Assembly (NCBI GenBank): GCA_036873755.1
Contig: JAVTVY010018734.1
Location: forward strand, 1-64,000
Direction of reading: 5' to 3'
Length of the DNA stretch: 64,000 nt
DNA from: Hanleya hanleyi
Lineage: Eukaryota > Mollusca > Polyplacophora > Lepidopleurida > Hanleyidae
Part shown: positions 1-7,299 of the stretch, piece after piece
Layout: every line of letters starts with the position of its first letter
Numbering within the stretch: position 1 is the stretch's first letter
Position numbers and translations under genes: made by a program
Notes under the pieces: generated by a model
The model's database searches: none
The model's input: only the letters and a program-made list of their open reading frames with translations
What the model was told of the DNA's origin: nothing

Positions 1-37
1 TTATCCGGAAGTGCGCGGCATCACCGGAAGTGCGCGG
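1..37 (+). repeat. Left terminal inverted repeat of the Polinton-like element
   Basis: The 37 bases are the exact reverse complement of 7261-7297. The repeat is built from two direct copies of CCGGAAGTGCGCGG (5-18 and 24-37) spaced 19 bp apart. CCGGAAGTG matches the ETS/GABP binding consensus. The window begins at the first base of the repeat, so its true outer limit is unseen. Confidence 0.9.
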
Positions 38-53
38 GTGAATTTCGGATTAT

Positions 54-505
54 CCTAGGCCACTGATTGGCTAATAAGGTGTTCAAAGCCAGTTTTCACC
101 GAATCCCCACATGTCTGTTATAGCCTTCATGCATTATACTCATATAGAAAACACACACAAGACAAGGTTTTGTTTTTGGTGAGATCTCATTTTGTTTCTC
201 ACTTCACTCCACCTGTGGCTCTTGTAACTTGTAACTCCTCGTCAAATGTTGGAATGCCCGCTCGTAACCTAGACCAAAACATGTACTTGGTCTGATTTCA
301 TTGGCTCTCTATTTTACTGCAGTGCTCTTGCATTGTTTTTTGGACATTGATGGGTTACATTTGGCCCCATCCTAGGCCACTGATTGGCTACTTTTCTCAT
401 TCATTGACTGAATCCCCACATGTCTGTTATAGCCTTCATGCACTATGCTCATATAGAAAACACACAAGACAGGGTTTTTTGGTGAGATCTCATTTTTTTA
501 TTCAG
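54..505. repeat. Sub-terminal direct duplication in the left non-coding end
   Basis: Two blocks recur in order: 'cctaggccactgattggcta' at 54-73 and 371-390, then about 90 bp beginning 'gaatccccacatgtctgtta' at ~102 and ~411. The left end therefore carries an imperfect duplication of about 130 bp at 317-bp spacing. ATTGG (inverted CCAAT) boxes occur in both copies. No gene is visible in positions 38-680. Confidence 0.8.
497..502 (-). terminator. Poly(A) signal candidate downstream of the protease gene
   Basis: TTTATT on the plus strand reads AATAAA on the minus strand, downstream of the last minus-strand gene, which stops at 681. A minisatellite lies between stop and signal. Assigned by position and motif only. 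Confidence 0.4.
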
Positions 506-537
506 TGAACAACAACAACGTGAGAACAACCACGTGA

Positions 538-712
538 AAACTGAAGCCCAGAACAGGGAGCTTGTACATTGAAAGAACTGAAGCCCAGAACAGGGGGCTT
601 GTACATTGAAAGAACTGAAGCCCAGAACAGGAGGCTTGTAAACTTAAGCCCAGAACAGGGGGTTTGTACATTGAAAGAACTTAAGCCCAGAACGGGGCTT
701 GTACATTGAAAT
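538..712. repeat. Minisatellite, ~37-bp unit, five copies
   Basis: Units of the form 'ctgaagcccagaacaggg' + 'gcttgtacattgaaagaa' occur five times, with one shortened unit near 640 and one near 690. The array lies in the 3' non-coding end of the element and its last copy reaches into the end of the protease frame (stop at 681). Confidence 0.85.
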
Positions 713-1015
713 GATGGGCGGCCCAGTCATATACGAGTACATCGCGGTCCTCGGACTTGGGGTACTCAAACATCTGTACGATGGTAGATAAGGTCCTTCC
801 CCGGCATCGATGATACAGGTAAAACAAGCAATATTGTCCGTACACGCTACTGGTCAGGCTTTGCAACGTTTGACTGTTCCAACACCACGTCTCTGTGCCT
901 TGATCCATGAAGTCTGTTAAATCGGGATGGAGGGGTGGCAGGCCGTACGAGTCAAAGTATTCGCCCTGCTGTTCTGTCAAGTACACGGCCACGGCCACCG
1001 TTCGCAGTGAAAGTC
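681..1015 (-). pseudogene. Adenain-like cysteine protease, C-terminal fragment with mutated nucleophile
   Basis: This is the C-terminal part of an adenovirus-type maturation protease (family C5), which cuts virion precursors. Recognisable signatures are EYFDSYGLPP, with the acidic member of the triad, followed by LQSLTSSVYGQYCLFYLYHRC. The residue before GQYC should be the catalytic cysteine; here it is tyrosine (codon TAC, one transition from TGC). The catalytic histidine expected just before VAVYLTE is also absent, because the N-terminal part has been deleted and the frame now abuts the truncated capsid gene near 1010-1035. The fragment stops at 681. The enzyme cannot be active as read. Family assignment rests on the spacing of the acidic and Cys blocks and on the Polinton context. 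Confidence 0.75.
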
Positions 1016-1503
1016 TTCCGTTTGTTATATCCCACATTGTCCACCGTGTCCATGTGCTCGGGTGTGTCCTGGTAGAATAAAGCGGCTGTCAGCTGAGATT
1101 TGTTAGCCTCTCGGCCGTACGACAACAGTGTCTCGATGTAGGCTCGATAGGGGTACGTGTTGGTCGAGTCACTGATGAGTTTGTCGCTGAGAAAAATATC
1201 CACCTATTGAAACATCGAGTGCAGCCAGAGATTCGTCGGGCCCACCGTTGCAGCTTGGATGATTCTGGAGCCATCCCCATTGACGACCTTGGCTTTCACA
1301 TACAAGTACGTGTGGGCTAAATCCACATAGGCCGTATCCGCATTACTGATGGTGAACTCGATGGGCCCTGTTTCGTTGATGCTGGCGAGCGGGAGATGCT
1401 CCACCCATAATCCTTGTTCGGCACTGGTCTGTGTGGGCGGCACGGTCCACAAATCAAATTCACTGTTGGTGGAGGGACAGGACTCTGCGTGGATCAAGGA
1501 CAT
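1016..1503 (-). pseudogene. Capsid-type protein (F54H12.2-like), N-terminal part, nonsense and truncated
   Basis: The frame starts at ATG 1503, two bases after the stop of the upstream gene. It encodes a protein starting MSLIHAESCPSTNSEFDLW, matching invertebrate proteins annotated F54H12.2-like, which are probable capsid proteins of this element class (known by recall; the structural role is inference). An in-frame TAG at 1204-1206 interrupts it after 99 residues; the same frame continues beyond with SDKLISDSTNTYPYRAYIE, typical of the family. Similarity ends near 1030, where a deletion joins this gene to the protease. The middle and C-terminal parts are therefore lost. Confidence 0.75.
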
Positions 1504-1505
1504 GT

Positions 1506-1793
1506 TTAAGAAAAGATATCTTGGGTCTTCGATGTGCGTCGTCGCTGGGTCGGTCGTCGACTGGTGCGTGGTCTCGGTGGGGCAGCTCTTTTATTCCCTA
1601 CGGTGCGTTGTGCTTTGACCACCAAGACGCCTCCCGCTTCTTTGGCCCGCCGTTTCAAGGATTCACGCGTCACCAAGGGCAGGAACGTTTTGACGATGCT
1701 GCCGAGTATGTTCCCCAACCCATGTCCTCGTTGCATGCGTGCACCGCTAAAGACCGGAAAGCCACCCCCGGCCTGTTGGGCATAATAGTCCAT
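1506..1793 (-). CDS. Small basic Gly/Arg-rich protein, possible virion core protein
   Basis: 95 residues from ATG 1793 (MDYYAQQAGGGFPVFSG) to a stop at 1506-1508. The N-terminal half has a Gly-rich segment and a short hydrophobic stretch (LGNILGSIVKTFLPLV). The C-terminal half is strongly basic, with RRAKEAGG and a run of Arg/Lys-rich residues (PRPRTSRRPTQRRRTSK). This layout resembles small DNA-binding or membrane-active virion proteins of adenoviruses and Polintons, but the function is inferred. It overlaps the end of the penton-like frame (1747-1793) in another frame and ends two bases before the capsid ATG. A longer in-frame start exists at 1841, but ATG 1793 begins the conserved-looking part. 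It appears intact. Confidence 0.6.
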   Translation of the reverse strand: MDYYAQQAGGGFPVFSGARMQRGHGLGNILGSIVKTFLPLVTRESLKRRAKEAGGVLVVKAQRTVGNKRAAPPRPRTSRRPTQRRRTSKTQDIFS

Positions 1794-2609
1794 ATAGCTG
1801 CGTGCATCGCACTCGTAAGGTACTTTCATTATGCAAAGCACGTGCTTGTCGAAAATGAAGTGTCAGCACCACTTTTCCTCGTTCGAATGCCACCGGTCGT
1901 CCCGTGTCATCTCTTATATCCACCGTGATAGTGTTGATGTCGGTTTGTCGTACGGGCAGGTAGAGCATGTGGGTGAAACTGTGGGTGATTTGATCTCCAT
2001 ACGTCTTTTTAATGGGGACCACCCGTAACAGAGGTGTGTTGATATCGCCCACGATGTGGTTGTCGATTACGTCCGAGTAGACGTAGAGTCCGTACATACC
2101 CGACTTCATATCCATCGGGATCTGGGCATGGTCCTCGGATGGACCCGTGTAGGTCGCGTGAGCGGGACCCAGCATTTGCTGTAGGATAGGACTCAGCACG
2201 ACACTCACGTTGGCGGTGAGAAGGATCTGTGCCTTGTCTTTGTGTGCGTTGTAATCGAAGTCCACGTGATTCTTGAAGGGAAAGGATTTGATGGGTTTTG
2301 AAGTATTCGTGACCTCCCGTAGAGCCTTATAATGGAACAGTCTTGACAGCCCACCCATGAACTCCTTGGGGGTATCGTATTGGCCTTCGGGAGGGTGAGT
2401 CGGGTGTTTTTGCCTTCGTAGGTCACCTCGTACCACACTTCATTGGCTCGCACGTTGTACCACGAGTAAGGGTATTGGATATCCACGAGGCCACATTCCC
2501 ATCGTCCAAGTAAATGCAACGGTTGCGGTAACTGGGTGACGTACTTGGCCACGGTGTTGTCAGGTAACACATCCAGCGAACTGTTACTGGGTAGGGTGAG
2601 GTTAAACAT
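1747..2609 (-). pseudogene. Penton-like minor capsid protein, one frameshift
   Basis: ATG 2609 opens MFNLTLPSNSSLDVLPDNT, typical of the second capsid-type protein of these elements. The reading continues to ...KNTRLTLP, then shifts frame at a GGG run (2389-2391 on the plus strand). The rest of the protein, from EGQYDTPKEFMGG, lies in the other frame as far as a stop at 1747. The C-terminal half includes GMYGLYVYSDVI, GDINTPLLRVVP and DDTGRPVAFERGKVVLTLHF, all diagnostic for the family as I recall it. The last ~30 residues before 1747 run over the start of the next gene and may be read past a lost stop. Assignment as penton/minor capsid is an inference from gene order. Confidence 0.75.
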
Positions 2610-2619
2610 GGCGACTGAG

Positions 2620-3495
2620 CTATCCTGCTGCTGCTGTTGGTTTTAATAGGTGTTCCAGGCCTTGGGTGGTTGTGTCCGGCGCCGTGTTCGTCGCGGTGAC
2701 TTGCTTGTAATTGCTATGTGTCACGGCTCTGGAGATGTGGGGTGTCCTGATCAAGGGTGTTTTTTTAAAGGCCTGAAAAGAAGGTGCCCGTTGTGGTGGT
2801 GTTTTGGGGGGTGACTCCGGTTCCCACTCGGCTTCCCAAGGTTGTGGAGTCTGTCGTGGTGCACGACTCGGTGAGTCACCCTGCATAAAGGCCCAGCGGT
2901 AGGGGTTCCCCACAAATTCCTGTGGTACATGCATGTCTTTCAAGCCTTGAGCGAAGACCTCCCATCCTCGAGGATCCGTGTGCGACCTGCGTTGACGCAT
3001 CAGGTCATTCACTAAATCCGTCATGTGGGTCCCGGTGACCACCTGATTCTGTACCAGGAGTTCGCCTTTATCATTCCAAGTCATGTTAGGATTCTGTTTC
3101 ATCCGTTGTAATACCAGGCCGGCTTGTTTCTTGAACGATGCAGGTACACTCTTCAGGACTTCGTCTTCCACCCACTGTGGGGCTGTGGGGGGTACCCCTG
3201 GTAATGGCGGCTGTTGAAGCTGTGCTGAGGTCAGCGGTGTGTCGCGTGGTGGTGGTGGTGGTGGTGGTGGGGTAGAGAGGGTTTTGTATTGGTCCATGAA
3301 CATCATGTACCGTTGAAGCGTCTCATTGTACCGTTGTACTTTCCCACTGTCGCTTAATCCCGGTCTTTGTAAGATCTGTTGGATCTCTTCATCAAGGGTG
3401 TTTATGGTCTTCACCGTAGATGGAACAGGGTAGGGCGATTGGAGGTTTTGAAGGAGCCGTGGTTCGACGAGGACCATTTTTTTCGTGTGGTTCAT
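2620..3495 (-). CDS. 291-aa virion-associated-type protein, unknown function
   Basis: This uninterrupted frame is the longest intact one in the element. ATG 3495 overlaps the TGA of the upstream gene (ATGA), and the stop at 2620 lies ten bases before the penton-like ATG. The N-terminus is MNHTKKMVLVEPRLLQNLQ, followed by a coiled region, a run of eight prolines (residues ~76-83) and a conserved-looking core with DLVNDLMRQRR, GWEVFAQGLKDMHVPQEFVG and a Trp-rich stretch. The C-terminal ~80 residues are Pro/Thr/Ser-rich and probably disordered. I recall the core from neighbouring genes of similar elements, where it has no assigned role. A scaffold or virion protein is possible but not shown. Confidence 0.7.
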   Translation of the reverse strand: MNHTKKMVLVEPRLLQNLQSPYPVPSTVKTINTLDEEIQQILQRPGLSDSGKVQRYNETLQRYMMFMDQYKTLSTPPPPPPPPRDTPLTSAQLQQPPLPGVPPTAPQWVEDEVLKSVPASFKKQAGLVLQRMKQNPNMTWNDKGELLVQNQVVTGTHMTDLVNDLMRQRRSHTDPRGWEVFAQGLKDMHVPQEFVGNPYRWAFMQGDSPSRAPRQTPQPWEAEWEPESPPKTPPQRAPSFQAFKKTPLIRTPHISRAVTHSNYKQVTATNTAPDTTTQGLEHLLKPTAAAG

Positions 3496-3836
3496 TGTCC
3501 GCCGAACAGTCCACCCAATACTGGGCCCAACACGGAAGCGGACAACGGTGCTAAGATGGCCCCGAGAAAGCCACCTTTCTGTAACACCTTTTTCTTTTGT
3601 GTTTGAGAGACTCGCTTCTGGACTAGGGTTCGGAGACCTGTCTTATGCTTGGTCAACTTGGTCTTCTGAGCCGGAGTCAGTGGTACGTTGCCTTTTAACA
3701 GGTTGTACCCTATCTCAAACAGACAGCGTACAAGGTCAGGGTCCGCACCGTGTACAATGGTTCGGACCAACTCGGGTGGGGCCGTCTTCAATACACGGAG
3801 CGTCGGGGCGTGCTTCCGTACTCGCGCAGACATCAT
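3492..3836 (-). CDS. Small basic protein with C-terminal Gly-rich hydrophobic tail
   Basis: 114 residues from ATG 3836; a second ATG follows directly. The N-terminal half is predicted helical (LRVLKTAPPELVRTIVHGADPD). A Lys-rich middle follows (KHKTGLRTLVQKRVSQTQKKK). The end is hydrophobic and Gly-rich (GGFLGAILAPLSASVLGPVL), then GGLFGGQ. This three-part layout recurs in small proteins next to capsid genes in Polintons and adintoviruses, where membrane lysis or DNA binding has been suggested; here it is inference. Its TGA overlaps the ATG of the 291-aa gene, so the two are probably co-transcribed. It appears intact. Confidence 0.65.
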   Translation of the reverse strand: MMSARVRKHAPTLRVLKTAPPELVRTIVHGADPDLVRCLFEIGYNLLKGNVPLTPAQKTKLTKHKTGLRTLVQKRVSQTQKKKVLQKGGFLGAILAPLSASVLGPVLGGLFGGQ

Positions 3837-3867
3837 GTACAACTAATGCTAGAACCCACAACTCTGC

Positions 3868-3879
3868 CCTTTTTATCTA
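3868..3879 (-). promoter_or_regulatory. TATA-like box candidate for the virion gene block
   Basis: The minus strand reads AGATAAAAAGGG about 35-45 bp upstream of ATG 3836, in the 150-bp gap between the ATPase and virion genes. A weak match, supported mainly by position. Confidence 0.3.
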
Positions 3880-3926
3880 CCTCAGAGAACAGAGATAAAG
3901 TCAACCATGCTGTGGTATTAATTCTT

Positions 3927-3932
3927 TTTATT
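3927..3932 (-). terminator. Poly(A) signal candidate after the ATPase gene
   Basis: AATAAA on the minus strand, ~57 bp beyond the ATPase stop at 3989, in the gap before the next gene. Confidence 0.45.
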
Positions 3933-3988
3933 ATCCCCATCATCAAACACACACTCCAGCTGGGAAAGCAACTGTGGGTGTGTTTACA

Positions 3989-5027
3989 TTATTTTTGCAT
4001 GTACACGTGGTGGGCCTCTCCGGGAAAGATGCCGGTGCGTAGTCGAAGGTGATCGGGGGTGGCTTGCTTGAGGTCGAAGAGCATATACCCGTGCTGAGGG
4101 GTTGTCGCATCTTTAAAGGCTTCCAACGCAAACGGTGTGCGGCCGGGATACATCTGTCTCGCCAGGTGCAGCAGTTGAGTGGTATCTCTCGGGTTTTGAA
4201 GACCACGATAGTGGGCATTTAAGCTGATTCCGTCTGAACCGCACATGTAGATGATGCTGATCCTGCCTTTGGTAAAGAGTTGGGTGACGCGCGCATCCAA
4301 TGGTGTCGGGTTCCAAATCGGCCAGGTTAGGTAGGCCTTCCACGAACGTGATAGGGGGCATTGTTGCATACGCTGCCTGTCATTCTCCATAACACCACAT
4401 GACTCGGGCAATGGGTGGGGTGATCATGCTGTCGGCGTGTTGAAGGAGCTTCCTGACGAAATGCGTTTTGCCGGAGCCCGTCGGTCCTGCGATGACGCAA
4501 GTGAAGGGATGCTGCCACCGAGGGTCCAATGGTTTGAGCTGTATGCGCTGTCGTGGTAACCCGCTCTTGTAAATTTGGTACGAGTGAACTGGAGTGGTGG
4601 TGGGTACAACGCCGGGCGTCGTTGTCTGTTCACTGTGAGTGATGGTGGTGGGTACAACGTCGGTCGTCGTTGTCTGTTCACTGTGAGGGATGAAATCCGG
4701 TGGGTTTTCAGACGTAGTGGGTGTACCTGGTGTAGATGTTGACTGTATACTTGGTGTGGAGCCCGATGTGGCTTGTACACGTGGTGTGGTGGTGATGACT
4801 GGGTTCGTTTCGATCACGGGGTTGACTGGTGTAGAGAACGTCTGTAGACTGGTTTGAATGGTGGCTGGAGTTCTAAGTTGGTTAAGTAGAGTGCTGAGAT
4901 AGGCTACGTCGTAAATCACTCCTCCGTACAACACACTCAGCAGGATTAGCACTATGGCCACAAAGCCCACTTGTGATTTGCGCGTTTTGGGAGACGCTGT
5001 GTTCAGAGGCAGCTGTTGTTGGTCCAT
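3989..5027 (-). pseudogene. Membrane-stalk protein fused to a genome-packaging ATPase; nonsense and deletions
   Basis: ATG 5027 lies ~55 bp after a TATA box. It encodes a short N-terminus with SPKTRKSQ, one membrane segment (~residues 20-40, VGFVAIVLILLSVLYGG) and a Thr/Ser/Pro-rich mucin-like stalk with two copies of HSEQTTT-x-VVPTT. The frame then runs without a stop into an ATPase of the FtsK/HerA-like packaging class: HPFTCVIAGPTGSGKTHF holds the Walker A motif. A TGA at ~4387 ends the frame after MWCYGE. Downstream remnants are in the same frame (PPITFVEGLPNLADLEPD) and then a different frame (RVTQLFTKG, SLNAHYRGLQNPRD, HLARQMYPGRTPF), ending at 3989. The Walker B segment expected between them is missing. 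Whether the stalk/ATPase fusion is ancestral or made by a deletion cannot be told. A longer in-frame ATG at 5147 overlaps the integrase and is less likely. Confidence 0.75.
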
Positions 5028-5081
5028 AGCGCTGTGTTCATGGTCGAACGTGGAATGAAGGATGACGGTAGTGGTGTCTGG

Positions 5082-5088
5082 CTTTATA
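5082..5088 (-). promoter_or_regulatory. TATA box upstream of the stalk/ATPase gene
   Basis: The minus strand reads CTATAAAG. The TAA inside it is also the stop codon of the chromodomain frame, so promoter and stop overlap. The next ATG (5027) is ~55 bp downstream, which supports that start. Confidence 0.5.
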
Positions 5089-6155
5089 GTCGTTTCACCT
5101 GGTTGGCCTTGACCCAGGAATTGAAGGAACTGGGCCAGCCTTGCCATTTGACGAAATGAAACAGTTTGCCACGACGGCGTTCCGTTTTCAAAATTTGCTC
5201 CACCGTGTAGTAGTCTTGCTTTGTTTTTACGACAGGCTGTAATTCCGTGTCGTAAAACGTCCCTAGCAACGGTTCCCCTTGAAGATCTTCCAGTTCATAG
5301 ACTCGCTGCTGTCGGGGTAGGCGCCGTTTATCAGGAAGTGCTCATCGCTCCAGTTGGGCAAGTAACTTTTCTCGAACTTGCCCTTGACTTTACTGATCCG
5401 TACAGGGTCCCCGACCTTGAACACCTCCTTCGGCGTTCGCTGCGATTGCCTGGGGTACAAGACACGCCGGATTTGGGCTTCATTGCGTTGGGTGACGGTT
5501 ATGGGGGCTCTCTCTATACTCCGGTGATAGGCTCGATTGTATCCACTCACAAGTTTCGGGAGAACATCGATGTACCGCCTTGTATTCTTATAGGTGAAAT
5601 ATTTATACATGCGGCCTTTGAATGTCCTGTTGAACCTTTCCACCACGGAAGCCTTGGTCTCGTTGTACGTATGGAAGAAAAACACCTTCTGGGCTTTAAG
5701 AAACTGTTGGAAGGGTCTGTTGAGGAATTCCGTGCCTTTGTCGGTTTGCAAATACAAGGGTTTGCGCCCGGTCTTGAAGATGTCCTTGAACGCCGCTATG
5801 AGATTCGCACCCGTTTTCGTCCGGATGGGTACCACCCACGCATACTTCGACAGGATATCGATGCACGTCAAGATATACCGATTTCCATCGTTGTGTTTGG
5901 CAAAGGCGCTCATATCGACCAAATCCGCTTGCCACTGGGCATCTATACCACCCACGATGACCCGGTTTCGTAGAAAATGACGACGGACAGATCGATGTAA
6001 GGTATAGGTGTCTTGTTTTTTAACCAATCTCGGACTTGGGCACGTTGTATCCCCTGGGGGTTGGCCGCTCGATAGAGAGCCGTCAATGCACTATAGGCGG
6101 CCGGACTGTCGGGACTGTAGTATAAGTTATCCAACACCTTCTCCCAGCTCTTCAA
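5084..6155 (-). pseudogene. Chromodomain integrase (F54H12.3-like, DDE), two frameshifts
   Basis: This would insert the element by retroviral-type strand transfer. Three frames carry one protein. The N-terminal ~45 residues (SWEKVLDNLYYSPDSPAAYS) run from ~6155 to 6022 with no in-frame ATG. The catalytic core lies in the frame 6027-5263, with DDE residues in WQADLVDM, LQTDKGTEF and ASVVERFNRTFK (34 residues between second and third acidic residues). The C-terminal chromodomain (YTVEQILKTERRRGKLFHFV, then KWQGW and NSWVKANQV) lies in a third frame ending at 5084. The shifts fall at an A6 run (6016-6021) and at a G4 run (5314-5317). The first coincides with an AAAAAAC heptamer in the correct register for -1 frameshifting. 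The core looks undamaged otherwise. Confidence 0.9.
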
Positions 6156-6188
6156 GGTGACAAATGATGATGGACCCTGGCTCTATCG

Positions 6189-6194
6189 TTTATT
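6189..6194 (-). terminator. Poly(A) signal overlapping the stop of the PC4-like gene
   Basis: The minus strand reads TTATAAATAAACG: the TAA stop is followed directly by an overlapping AATAAA. Such overlap is typical of compact DNA viruses. Confidence 0.6.
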
Positions 6195-6655
6195 TATAAC
6201 GGTATATCTTGGGTCGGAGTTTCTTTCTGATTTTCTTCGTTGGCTTCCAAAGTGTCCATGGTAAATGACCAGTCCAACTCGTCTGATGACCGTTCTTCCT
6301 CCGTAAGCACTTGATCCACATCTGCCACGGCATCTTCCAATGCAGACCATAGAACAGGGTGAAGGGTAAAATGCACTATATCTCCATCTAGCCGAGCCAA
6401 TTGAGCAAAGAAGGGGCCGCGTCGGATGTACACATCGTGACACAAGTGAATGAGATCGCCGTCCAGTTCACCAGACAACACCCGTTTGAATTTGGTCCAG
6501 CCCTCACGGGACAGACGAATATGAGCCGGGCACGGTTGTGTAGGGTCTGCATCACAGATGTCTCCTATCTCCTCCATGATATCGACCTTATCCGCATAGA
6601 CGTGCAGGAAGACCTCGGGGGTCAAGCTGAGATACGCCCGTACTGCCTCCGTCAT
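6194..6655 (-). CDS. PC4-like (ssDNA-binding coactivator type) protein, tandem half-domains
   Basis: 153 residues from ATG 6655 (MTEAVRAYLSLTPEVFLHVY). That start was chosen because a TATAAATA box lies 48 bp upstream (6696-6703), inside the longer frame that opens at 6817. The protein contains two related blocks: AHIRLSREGWTKFKRVL and VHFTLHPVLWSALEDAVADV, each a strand followed by an amphipathic helix with a central Trp. This resembles the strand-helix end of PC4/Sub1 proteins, which bind single-stranded DNA, with VYIRRGPFF in the position of a preceding strand. The C-terminus is acidic. The fold call is tentative; the internal repeat is clear. The first gene in the element, so possibly an early or regulatory protein. 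Confidence 0.6.
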   Translation of the reverse strand: MTEAVRAYLSLTPEVFLHVYADKVDIMEEIGDICDADPTQPCPAHIRLSREGWTKFKRVLSGELDGDLIHLCHDVYIRRGPFFAQLARLDGDIVHFTLHPVLWSALEDAVADVDQVLTEEERSSDELDWSFTMDTLEANEENQKETPTQDIPL

Positions 6656-6695
6656 GATCAGTACGTGAATGGTACAAGATTTGTACTGTCTCGCG

Positions 6696-6703
6696 TATTT
6701 ATA
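6696..6703 (-). promoter_or_regulatory. TATA box of the PC4-like gene
   Basis: A perfect TATAAATA on the minus strand, 48 bp from ATG 6655. It decides the start of the downstream gene. Confidence 0.65.
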
Positions 6704-6743
6704 GGAAGAACCCCGTGAGATCGAAGGATCGGTGGTCATGTCA

Positions 6744-6998
6744 CTAGGCTGACAGTCTAGCCGGATAATCAATGGCATGGTCGTCTGATTCATTGCTAGG
6801 TTTGGTGATTTGTTCATTGGATTCTGCCGCCACTTTACTCAGGGCACGAGCCCAGCCCAACTGAACAGCTGATCGCTCGTCCGGTGTAAACAGCTGGTCC
6901 ACGATAGGCACCACTTTCTCGAAGGCTATCCACAGATCGGGGTCTAGGGTGAAGCCTCGCGTAGGGTCTTGATGTAGGCGCGACGTAGGCGAAAGCAT
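6744..6998 (-). CDS. Partial paralogue of the PC4-like gene
   Basis: 84 residues from ATG 6998. The segment RGFTLDPDLWIAFEKVVPIV, then DQLFTPDERSA, matches the second half-domain of the neighbouring gene (VHFTLHPVLWSALEDAVADV, then DQVLTEEERSS). The first half-domain is missing, so this is either a truncated duplicate or a one-domain version. It ends ~90 bp upstream of the neighbour's start and would share its control region. The frame is open, but expression is not supported beyond position near the right-end promoter elements. Confidence 0.5.
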   Translation of the reverse strand: MLSPTSRLHQDPTRGFTLDPDLWIAFEKVVPIVDQLFTPDERSAVQLGWARALSKVAAESNEQITKPSNESDDHAIDYPARLSA

Positions 6999-7049
6999 TC
7001 CAGTACCCAGATGTAGGCGGTGACGTGAGCGAAATTCTAGTACCCGTCC

Positions 7050-7101
7050 ATTGGTTCTTTTATCGATCGCTCATTGGCTCTTTTTCTCGACCGCTGATTG
7101 G
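7050..7101 (-). promoter_or_regulatory. Three evenly spaced CCAAT boxes (NF-Y type)
   Basis: ATTGG occurs at 7050-7054, 7073-7077 and 7097-7101, i.e. CCAAT on the minus (coding) strand at 23-24 bp spacing, 50-100 bp upstream of ATG 6998. Regular spacing close to two helical turns suggests a functional promoter. Confidence 0.5.
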
Positions 7102-7213
7102 TCCAAATGGAACTGCCCATCCTTTCCAGGTTAATTTACAATCCCCTTTTTGTGTTCAAGCTCTGTATATCGATGCCGCAACATTGTTGCCGAACCTTGC
7201 CGAAAGGGGGACA

Positions 7214-7257
7214 TTTGACCTGGATGTGACCTTTGACCCGACATTCATCGGCACGTG
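7214..7257. promoter_or_regulatory. Nuclear-receptor DR1-like site and CACGTG E-box near the right terminus
   Basis: TGACCTTTGACC (7227-7238) is a direct-repeat-1 half-site pair, and CACGTG lies at 7252-7257, just inside the terminal repeat. The preceding 18 bp (7214-7231) also occur at 48859-48876 in a different element. Confidence 0.35.
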
Positions 7258-7260
7258 ATG

Positions 7261-7297
7261 CCGCGCACTTCCGGTGATGCCGCGCACTTCCGGATAA
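7261..7297 (-). repeat. Right terminal inverted repeat of the Polinton-like element
   Basis: Perfect inverted match to positions 1-37, with the same double CCGGAAGTGCGCGG block. It is followed immediately by a CpG run and a (GGGCC)n tract. Confidence 0.9.
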
Positions 7298-7299
7298 CC

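Larger units (their letters stand above)
1..7297 (-). mobile_element. Polinton-like (adintovirus-related) DNA element, decayed, no polymerase gene
   Basis: A 7.3-kb unit bounded by matching terminal inverted repeats and holding at least ten virus-type genes or fragments, all on the minus strand. The set (chromodomain integrase, packaging ATPase, capsid-type proteins, adenain-like protease) is that of Polintons/Mavericks and their viral relatives. The integrase and capsid resemble the proteins annotated after C. elegans F54H12.3 and F54H12.2 (from memory). The protein-primed DNA polymerase B expected of an autonomous Polinton is absent: no reading frame of that size exists. Genes are packed tightly (ATGA stop/start overlap, 2-10 bp gaps). 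At least five genes carry nonsense, frameshift or deletion damage. The left boundary coincides with the window edge, so target duplications cannot be checked and the repeat may extend further left. Confidence 0.85.

Noticed and set aside
5221..5980. Plus-strand frames of 250 and 128 codons
   Set aside because: Antisense shadows of the integrase, which has clear catalytic motifs on the minus strand.
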